Shown: positions 1 through 5,271 of the stretch, in pieces | How the letters are laid out: each line of letters opens with the position of its first letter | Position numbering within the stretch: the stretch's first letter is position 1 | From: JBHYGK01 sp051859045 | GTDB taxonomy: Bacteria > Pseudomonadota > Gammaproteobacteria > Xanthomonadales > Xanthomonadaceae | NCBI GenBank assembly: GCA_051859045.1 | Contig: JBHYGK010000030.1 | Location: 1 to 27,213 of the forward strand | Length of the DNA: 27,213 bases | Direction: 5' to 3' | The notes under the pieces: generated by a model | What the model was told of the DNA's origin: nothing | Databases searched by the model: none | What the model saw: only the letters and a program-made list of their open reading frames with translations | Translations under genes and position numbers: made by a program

Positions 1-1153
1 TCGCCGCCGCGCTCGCCGGCGCCGCGGGGGGCGGCGCCACGCGGGCGCCGCCCGCGCCGGGCCCGCGCGCCGCCGGCGCGTCCTCGCCGAGGCCCTCGAG
101 GAAGCGCCGCAGCAGCGGCTCCAGCCGCGCGGCGTCGAGCAGGAAGCCGTCGTGGCCGTGGGCCGAGGGCAGCACCGACAGCCGCGCCTCGGGCAGGCCC
201 TCGACCAGCGCGTACTGCTCGGCCGGCACGTACAGCGCGTCGGTGGGGATGCTCACCACCAGCACCGGCTGGGTGAGCGACGCCAGCGCCGCGGCGAGCC
301 CGCCGCGGCCCTCGCCGAGGTCGTGGCGGTCCATCGCGCCGATCAGCGCGAGGTAGCTGTTGGCGTCGAAGCGCTCCACCAGCCGCGCGCCGTGGTGGCG
401 CAGCCAGCCGCGCACCGCGAACTCGTCCGGGGCGAGGCTGGCGTCGCCGTGCACGCTGCGGCCGAGGTGGCGGTCGAAGCGCAGCTGCAGCGACTCGGCG
501 CTGCGGTAGGTGGCCATCGCGATCGCGCGCGCCGCCGCCAGGCCGGCCACGGGCGGCGCCTCGGGCGGATAGTCGCCGCCCCGATAGGCCGGGTCGGCCT
601 GGATCGCGAGGCGCTGCGCCTCGCTGAAGGCGATGCACCATGCCGGATGCCGCGCCGCCGCGGCGATGCTCACCACCGCGCGCACCCGCGCGGGGTCGAG
701 CAGCGCCCACTCCAGCGCCTGCAGCCCGCCCATCGAGCCGCCGACGACGGCGCGGATGCCGCGCACGCCGAGGTGGTCGGCCAGCGCCACCTGGGCGCGG
801 ACCTGGTCGCGCACCGAGATCGCCGGGAAGCGCGCGCCCCAGGGCCGGCCGTCCGGCGCGGGCGAGGTCGGCCCGGTGCTGCCGGCGCAGCCGCCGAGGG
901 CGTTGGCGCAGACGATGAAGTCGCGGTCGGGGTCGAGCGCGCGGCCCTCGCCGAACAGCTCGCCCCACCAGTCGTCGGCGTGCGCGTCGCCGGTCAGCGC
1001 GTGGCAGAGGATCACCGCGTTGTCGCGCGCGGCGTTGAGCCGGCCCCAGGTGCGGTAGGCCAGCGCCAGGCCTGGCAGGCTGCCGCCGCCGTCGAGCGGC
1101 AGCGGCGCGTCGGCCTCCCAGCGCAGCAGGCGCGCGTCGTCGCCCGCGCTCAC
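1..1153 (-). CDS. metX: Homoserine/serine O-acyltransferase (MetX family), C-terminus cut by window edge
   Basis: An alpha/beta-hydrolase-fold acyltransferase that activates the hydroxyl of homoserine (or serine) with an acetyl or succinyl group, supplying the substrate of the upstream sulfhydrylase. Reading 384 codons from GTG 1153 shows STGPTSPAPDGRPWG near residue 92, the nucleophile elbow GGSMGG with Ser140, and probable triad partners Asp306 (PTDALYVP) and His335 (HGHDGFL). The frame stays open to base 1. The last ~25 codons are Ala/Gly/Pro-rich, beyond the conserved family end, so the true stop lies outside. The GTG start overlaps the metY stop (GTGA, 4 nt), implying translational coupling. 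Family membership is firm. Acyl donor and acceptor are not: many xanthomonad MetX-like enzymes are known to be succinyltransferases acting on homoserine or serine, and I cannot tell these apart by eye. Confidence 0.9.
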   Translation of the reverse strand, partial: MSAGDDARLLRWEADAPLPLDGGGSLPGLALAYRTWGRLNAARDNAVILCHALTGDAHADDWWGELFGEGRALDPDRDFIVCANALGGCAGSTGPTSPAPDGRPWGARFPAISVRDQVRAQVALADHLGVRGIRAVVGGSMGGLQALEWALLDPARVRAVVSIAAAARHPAWCIAFSEAQRLAIQADPAYRGGDYPPEAPPVAGLAAARAIAMATYRSAESLQLRFDRHLGRSVHGDASLAPDEFAVRGWLRHHGARLVERFDANSYLALIGAMDRHDLGEGRGGLAAALASLTQPVLVVSIPTDALYVPAEQYALVEGLPEARLSVLPSAHGHDGFLLDAARLEPLLRRFLEGLGEDAPAARGPGAGGARVAPPPAAPASAAA

Positions 1154-2481
1154 GCCGCCACCTCGAGGCGCGCGCGCCGGATGGCCTGCTCGAAGTCCGC
1201 GACGATGTCGTCGATGTGCTCGATGCCCACCGAGACGCGGATCAGCTCCGGGCGCACGCCCGAGGCGCGCTGCTCGGCCTCGGAGAGCTGCTGGTGGGTG
1301 GTGGCCGCGGGCTGGATCACCAGGGTCTTGGCGTCGCCGACGTTGGCCAGGTGCGAGGCCAGCTGCAGCGCGTCGATCAGGCGCCGGCCGCCCTGCGCGC
1401 CGGTCTTCAGGCCGAAGCTGAGCACGCCGCCGAAGCCGTGCCGCAGCACCTTCTTCGCCTGCTGGTGGTAGGCATGCGACGCGAGGCCCGGGTAGTCCAC
1501 CCACGCCACGTCCGGGTGCGCCTCGAGCCAGGTGGCCAGGGCGAGCGCGTTGTCGACGTGGCGCTGCACGCGCAGGCTCAGGGTCTCGAGGCCCTGCAGC
1601 AGCAGGAAGGCGTTGAACGGCGAGAGGCTGGCGCCGTAGTCGCGCAGGCCCTCGACGCGGGCGCGGATGGCGAAGGCGATGTTGCCGAACGGGCTCGCGC
1701 TGCCGAAGGCCTCCCAGAAGTTCAGGCCGTGGTAGCCCGGCGCCGGGTCGGTGAACAGCGGGAACTTGCCGTTGCCCCAGTCGAAGGTGCCGGCGTCGAC
1801 GATCACGCCGCCGATCGAGGTGCCGTGGCCGCCGATCCACTTGGTGGCGCTGGCCACCACGATGTCGGCGCCGTGCTCGATCGGGCGCGCCAGGTAGCCC
1901 GCGGCGCCGAAGGTGTTGTCGACCACCAGCGGGATGCCATGGGCGTGGGCGATGTCGGCGATGGCGCGCAGGTCGGGCACGTTGAAGCGCGGGTTGCCGA
2001 TGGTCTCGAGGTAGATCGCCTTGTGCTCGGGCCGCAGCGCGGCGCGGAAGGCCTCGGGGTCGTCGCCGTCGACGAAGTCGACGTGGATGCCCAGGCGCGG
2101 GAACTGCACCTTGAACTGGTTGGTGGTGCCGCCGTAGAGGTAGCGCGTGGCCAGGATGCGGTCGCCGGCCTGGGCGATGTTGATGAGCGCCAGGAACTGC
2201 GCGCTCTGGCCCGAGCTCGTCGCCACCGCGGCCTTGCCGCCCTCGAGCGCGGCGATGCGCTGCTCGAAGACGTCGACGGTGGGATTCATGATCCGCGAGT
2301 AGATGTTGCCGAACTGCTTGAGCGCGAACAGCTCGGCGCCGTGCTCGGCGGAGTCGAAGGTGTAGCTGGTGGTCTGGTAGATCGGCACGGCGCGGGCGTT
2401 GGTGCCCGGGGCCGGGGCCTGGCCGGCGTGGACCTGCAGGGTCTCGAAGCGGTGCTGCTGGGGGGCGTTGGCGGTGCTCAT
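1150..2481 (-). CDS. metY: O-acetylhomoserine aminocarboxypropyltransferase (sulfhydrylase)
   Basis: A PLP-dependent Cys/Met-metabolism enzyme (443 aa) that replaces the acyl group of O-acylhomoserine with sulfide or methanethiol, giving homocysteine or methionine; cytosolic, normally a tetramer. Family landmarks are YSRIMNPTVDVFEQR (61-75), a cofactor loop at SSGQSAQ (89-95), pyridine-ring aspartate D188 in VVDNTFG, and Schiff-base lysine K214 in SATKWIGGHG. The length is normal for MetY and longer than MetB (~390 aa), which favours a sulfhydrylase over cystathionine gamma-synthase. I chose ATG 2481 because conserved MetY sequence starts there and a Shine-Dalgarno GGAG (2490-2493) sits 8 nt upstream; the longer open frame to 2718 lacks family similarity. 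It is the first large gene of the operon, with metX overlapping its stop. Expression is probably set by the leader and alternative RNA pairings upstream. Confidence 0.95.
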   Translation of the reverse strand: MSTANAPQQHRFETLQVHAGQAPAPGTNARAVPIYQTTSYTFDSAEHGAELFALKQFGNIYSRIMNPTVDVFEQRIAALEGGKAAVATSSGQSAQFLALINIAQAGDRILATRYLYGGTTNQFKVQFPRLGIHVDFVDGDDPEAFRAALRPEHKAIYLETIGNPRFNVPDLRAIADIAHAHGIPLVVDNTFGAAGYLARPIEHGADIVVASATKWIGGHGTSIGGVIVDAGTFDWGNGKFPLFTDPAPGYHGLNFWEAFGSASPFGNIAFAIRARVEGLRDYGASLSPFNAFLLLQGLETLSLRVQRHVDNALALATWLEAHPDVAWVDYPGLASHAYHQQAKKVLRHGFGGVLSFGLKTGAQGGRRLIDALQLASHLANVGDAKTLVIQPAATTHQQLSEAEQRASGVRPELIRVSVGIEHIDDIVADFEQAIRRARLEVAA

Positions 2482-2650
2482 CGTCGTCTCTCCTCGGGGT
2501 CGGTGGGACCGGGGAGCCGCGACGGACGCAGGGCGGGGGCATGGCGAAGGGGATCGCGCCGGCTGCGGCCGTCGCGGATCCCGGGGGTCTGGTGGGGTGC
2601 TTCGCTTACTGCGTGCTGCGATCAGACATGCCGGGAGCCGCGGACGGCGG
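2482..2650 (-). promoter_or_regulatory. Candidate Met/Cys attenuator: three mutually exclusive RNA segments before metY
   Basis: In the metY transcript, segment 1 (2650-2631) lies directly after the Met/Cys codons of the leader, segment 2 (2585-2563) after the leader stop, and segment 3 (2531-2509) just before the metY ribosome site. Segments 2 and 3 are complementary at 20 of 23 positions. Segments 1 and 2 can form about 16 pairs with one mismatch and one bulge. Segment 3 can also pair with the ribosome-binding region: CGTCG (2524-2520) with CGACG (2486-2482), and CTCC (2516-2513) with GGAG (2493-2490). Segment 2 can fold on itself (2551-2581). No T-run follows any hairpin, so translational or Rho-linked control is more likely than an intrinsic terminator. 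The complementarity is seen in the sequence; the mechanism is inference. Confidence 0.7.
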
Positions 2651-2722
2651 ACACATGCAGGCACACATGCACATCGGCATGGTCTGGCAGGCGTTCCGGC
2701 GGGTGGCGGTCTGGGCATTCAT
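2606..2722 (-). CDS. Met/Cys-rich leader peptide upstream of metY
   Basis: A 38-codon reading frame starting at ATG 2722 and ending at TAA 2608-2606. Residues 15-24 read MPMCMCACMC: four Met and four Cys codons in ten, plus Cys12. The rest is unremarkable (Thr, Ala, Arg, Pro, Ser). Such codon runs are the hallmark of leader peptides whose translation senses charged tRNA, as in the trp and his operons. Here the sensed residues are the end products of the pathway encoded by metY-metX just downstream. A TTGACA promoter ends about 6 nt before the ATG, leaving almost no 5' untranslated region and no Shine-Dalgarno, so initiation would be near-leaderless. The Met/Cys block ends exactly where RNA segment 1 of the putative attenuator begins. 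The peptide itself probably has no other function. Confidence 0.75.
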   Translation of the reverse strand: MNAQTATRRNACQTMPMCMCACMCPPSAAPGMSDRSTQ

Positions 2723-2734
2723 CGCGATGGAGAG

Positions 2735-2763
2735 ATAAACACAGCCGCCCCGGGGGCTGTCAA
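2735..2763 (-). promoter_or_regulatory. Promoter of the leader-metY-metX operon
   Basis: On the minus strand a perfect -35 TTGACA (2763-2758) and a -10 GTTTAT (2740-2735) are 17 bp apart. The expected start is A2728, only 6 nt before the leader ATG at 2722. A run of nine G on the plus strand (2775-2783) lies 11 bp beyond the -35. Confidence 0.65.
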
Positions 2764-2810
2764 TACCGCCTGTCGGGGGGGGGTGCCGGAGTGGGGGTCT
2801 TCGCCCGGCG

Positions 2811-3047
2811 CGTGCGCGGGCGCCCGGGCGGGTCCGGCCCTGGGGCCGTGCGCTGGCCCACTGCGGGCGCCCGGCCGCTGCGCGGCCGGGTCCCCTGCGG
2901 TGCTCGGTCGACCGAGGCCGCCACTTAACTCGCGCATCCATGCGCTCAAACAAAGTGGCTTTCCCCTCGGCCGCCCTGCGCTCCTCGGCGCCCTTCGAGT
3001 GCCAGCGCACGGCCCCAGGGCCGGACCCGCCCGGGCGCCCGCGCACG
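2811..3047 (+). repeat. Structured repeat element, copy A (plus orientation)
   Basis: A 237-nt element of nested palindromes. Outer arms 2811-2857 and 3001-3047 are a perfect 47-bp inverted repeat. Inside them, after 7 nt on each side, GGGCGCC (2865-2871) faces GGCGCCC (2987-2993). Next is hairpin H1 (2870-2890, 9-bp stem, TGC loop), conserved block 1 (2889-2910), and hairpin H2: CCGAGG (2912-2917) pairs with CCTCGG (2965-2970), GCCACTT (2920-2926) pairs with AAGTGGC (2953-2959), with a 2x5-nt internal loop. The H2 loop holds conserved block 2 (2927-2951) with the dyad GCGCATccATGCGC. Conserved block 3 (2971-2994) follows. Copy B has the same layout and spacing with different stem sequences. 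No protein is encoded. Whether it acts as RNA or as folded DNA is unknown. Confidence 0.85.
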
Positions 3048-3233
3048 AGCCGACCGACGCCGCCGCGGAGGGTGGAAAGCAGGAGCGCGGCGCGGCGTCG
3101 CCGTTGCTGCTGCGGCAAGGCCTCCGCTTCCCGTTTGTGCCTTTCGCCTTCGCTGCCCGCTGCTGTCGCGCGCCGTGGTCTCGCGTGGACGCTCCTCGCT
3201 TCTCGCTTTCCCGCGACGCGCGGGGAGGGTGGG
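3048..3233. other. Non-coding spacer between the two structured repeats
   Basis: No gene is visible. Its middle (about 3115-3210) is rich in pyrimidines and T on the plus strand (many CTT, GCT and TTT trinucleotides), less GC-rich than anything around it. Short GC palindromes occur but I recognise no known element. It may be a decayed remnant of whatever carried the flanking repeats. Confidence 0.4.
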
Positions 3234-3437
3234 GCGGTGGGGAGGGGGCGGGGGCCGCGGGAGGCTTGGAGGGCGCCGAGGAGCGCAGGGCGGAGGGGGA
3301 GCAAGGACGACTGTTTGAGCGCATGGATGCGCGAGTTGTCGTCCGGCCCCCTCCGACCGAGCACCGCAGGGGACCGGCCCGGCGCGGCGGGCCGGCGCCC
3401 GGAATGGCTCCCGCGGCCCCCGCCCCCTCCCCGCCGC
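3234..3437 (-). repeat. Structured repeat element, copy B (minus orientation)
   Basis: This is the same element as copy A, inverted. Conserved block 1 (3375-3354), block 2 (3337-3313) and block 3 (3293-3270) match copy A almost perfectly, with the same 16-nt and 19-nt gaps between them. The gap sequences differ but again pair: AGGGGG (3352-3347) with CCCCCT (3299-3294), and GGACGAC (3344-3338) with GTCGTCC (3311-3305), keeping the 2x5-nt internal loop. H1 is 3374-3395. The closing GGGCGCC/GGCGCCC pair is at 3271-3277 and 3394-3400. After 7-nt gaps the outer arms follow (3239-3263 and 3408-3432, 25 bp perfect, 29 of 30 out to 3234/3437). A weaker match extends to about 3219 and 3450. The right arm stops shortly before the hutU start region. 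Confidence 0.82.
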
Positions 3438-3500
3438 ATGCGCCCTCCCCACGATTCGACGACAATCACCCCCTCGCACACGCCGCCAGGACCGAAGCGC

Positions 3501-5183
3501 ATGAGCCACGCCGCCCCCGACCCCCGCATCGACCGCACCCGCGTGATCCGCGCGGCCCGCGGCGGCGAGCGCACGTGCCTGAGCTGGCAGGCCGAGGCCG
3601 CGCTGCGGATGCTGTGCAACAACCTCGACCCCGAGGTCGCCGAGGACCCGCAGGCGCTGGTGGTGTACGGCGGCATCGGCCGCGCGGCGCGCGACTGGGC
3701 CAGCTTCGACCGCATCGTCGAGGTGCTCACGCGCCTGCGCGACGACCAGACCCTGCTGGTGCAGTCGGGCAAGCCGGTGGGCGTGTTCCCCACCCATCCC
3801 GACGCGCCGCGGGTGCTGATCGCGAACTCCAACCTGGTGCCGCACTGGGCCACCTGGGAGCACTTCCACGAACTCGACCGCAAGGGCCTGGCGATGTACG
3901 GCCAGATGACCGCGGGCTCGTGGATCTACATCGGCTCGCAGGGCATCGTGCAGGGCACCTACGAGACCTTCGTGGAGATGGGCCGCCAGCACTACGGCGG
4001 CTCGCTGGCCGGGCGCTGGATCCTCACCGCGGGCCTGGGCGGGATGGGCGGCGCGCAGCCGCTGGCCGCGTCGCTGGCCGGCGCGAGCTCGCTGAACATC
4101 GAGTGCCGCCAGGACCGCATCGACTTCCGCCTGCGCACGCGCTACGTCGACGAGCAGGCCACCGACCTCGACGACGCGCTGGCGCGCATCGCGCGCTACG
4201 CGGCGTCGGGCGAGGCGCGCTCGGTCGCGCTGCTGGGCAACGCCGCCGAGGTGCTGCCCGAGCTGGTGCGCCGCGGCGTGCGCCCCGATGCGGTCACCGA
4301 CCAGACCTCGGCCCACGACCCGGTGTACGGCTACCTGCCGGCCGGCTGGAGCGTCGATGACTGGCTGGCCGCGCAGCAGCGCGATCCCGAGGGCGTGCGC
4401 GACGCGGCGAAGCGCTCGATGCGCGCGCACGTCGAGGCGATGCTGGCCTTCCACCGCCAGGGCGTGCCCACCTTCGACTACGGCAACAACCTGCGGCAGA
4501 TGGCCCAGGACGTGGGCTGCGCCGACGCGTTCGCGTTCCCGGGCTTCGTGCCGGCCTACGTGCGGCCGCTGTTCTGCCGCGGCGTCGGCCCGTTCCGCTG
4601 GGTCGCGCTGAGCGGCGACCCCGAGGACATCGCGCGCACCGACGCGAAGGTGAAGGAGCTCATCCCCGACGACCCGCACCTGCACCGCTGGCTGGACATG
4701 GCCGCCGAGCGCATCGCCTTCCAGGGCCTGCCGGCGCGGATCTGCTGGGTCGGCCTGGGCGACCGCCACCGGCTGGCGCTGGCCTTCAACCAGATGGTGG
4801 CCTCCGGCGAGCTCAAGGCGCCGATCGTGATCGGCCGCGACCACCTCGACTCCGGCAGCGTCGCCAGCCCCAACCGCGAGACCGAGGCCATGCTCGACGG
4901 CTCGGACGCCGTGTCGGACTGGCCGCTGCTCAACGCGATGCTCAACGTCGCCGGCGGCGCGACCTGGGTGAGCCTGCACCACGGCGGCGGCGTCGGCATG
5001 GGCTACAGCCAGCACTCCGGCGTGGTGATCGTCGCCGACGGCACGCCCGAGGCCGCGGCGCGGCTCGGCCGGGTGCTGTGGAACGACCCGGGCACCGGCG
5101 TGATGCGCCACGCCGACGCCGGCTACGCCATCGCCGCGGACTGCGCGCGCGAGCGCGGGCTCGACCTCCCGTCGCTCGGCTGA
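3501..5183 (+). CDS. hutU: Urocanate hydratase (urocanase)
   Basis: The second enzyme of histidine degradation, adding water to urocanate to give imidazolone propionate; a cytosolic homodimer with tightly bound NAD+. The 560-residue length is normal. The NAD-binding glycine loop GGMGGAQPLAA lies at about 180-190, and the urocanase signature FQGLPARICW is complete with the active-site cysteine at residue 415 (Cys410 in Pseudomonas putida numbering). ATG 3501 follows AGGA at 3488-3491 (9-nt spacing), and the protein starts as homologues do. A possible -10 GACAAT sits at 3461-3466 without a clear -35. No hutH, hutI, hutG or hutC gene lies in the window: upstream is the repeat region and downstream a signalling operon, so this copy is separated from the rest of the pathway. 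Confidence 0.97.
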   Translation: MSHAAPDPRIDRTRVIRAARGGERTCLSWQAEAALRMLCNNLDPEVAEDPQALVVYGGIGRAARDWASFDRIVEVLTRLRDDQTLLVQSGKPVGVFPTHPDAPRVLIANSNLVPHWATWEHFHELDRKGLAMYGQMTAGSWIYIGSQGIVQGTYETFVEMGRQHYGGSLAGRWILTAGLGGMGGAQPLAASLAGASSLNIECRQDRIDFRLRTRYVDEQATDLDDALARIARYAASGEARSVALLGNAAEVLPELVRRGVRPDAVTDQTSAHDPVYGYLPAGWSVDDWLAAQQRDPEGVRDAAKRSMRAHVEAMLAFHRQGVPTFDYGNNLRQMAQDVGCADAFAFPGFVPAYVRPLFCRGVGPFRWVALSGDPEDIARTDAKVKELIPDDPHLHRWLDMAAERIAFQGLPARICWVGLGDRHRLALAFNQMVASGELKAPIVIGRDHLDSGSVASPNRETEAMLDGSDAVSDWPLLNAMLNVAGGATWVSLHHGGGVGMGYSQHSGVVIVADGTPEAAARLGRVLWNDPGTGVMRHADAGYAIAADCARERGLDLPSLG

Positions 5184-5214
5184 GCCGGCGCCCGCGGGGC
5201 GGGCCGCCGCGGCG

Positions 5215-5245
5215 TTGACGGCCGCGGCGGCGGCTGTGCTAGCGT
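5215..5245 (+). promoter_or_regulatory. Promoter of the diguanylate cyclase operon
   Basis: A -35 TTGACG (5215-5220) and an extended -10 TGC-TAGCGT (5237-5245) are 19 bp apart, a long spacer partly offset by the extended -10. It lies 26 nt before ATG 5272, which has GAGGGAG as ribosome site (5261-5267). Confidence 0.5.
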
Positions 5246-5271
5246 CGGGGCACACCGCACGAGGGAGTGGC

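Noticed and set aside
152..1471. Plus-strand open frame across metX and the metY end
   Set aside because: Low-complexity translation. The minus strand encodes intact MetX with its full triad.
2551..2581. Intrinsic terminator in the metY leader
   Set aside because: A stable hairpin forms, but on the minus strand it is followed by CCTTCGCC, with no T-run.
2482..2760. SAM riboswitch upstream of metY
   Set aside because: I could not match the leader to SAM-I, SAM-II or SAH consensus features. The leader peptide with alternative pairing explains the region better.
2920..2959. Integron attC site
   Set aside because: ACTTAAC resembles one core site, but no matching GTTRRRY site lies on the other side, and no cassette gene or integrase is present.
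2811..3450. Insertion sequence or MITE with transposase
   Set aside because: No transposase frame, and no target-site duplication that I can see. The covarying stems are not typical of MITE terminal repeats, so it is reported as a structured repeat only.
2399..5183. Open frames crossing the 2764-3500 region, including an N-terminal extension of hutU to 2940
   Set aside because: They translate the repeats into Arg/Pro-rich sequence; urocanase similarity begins at 3501.
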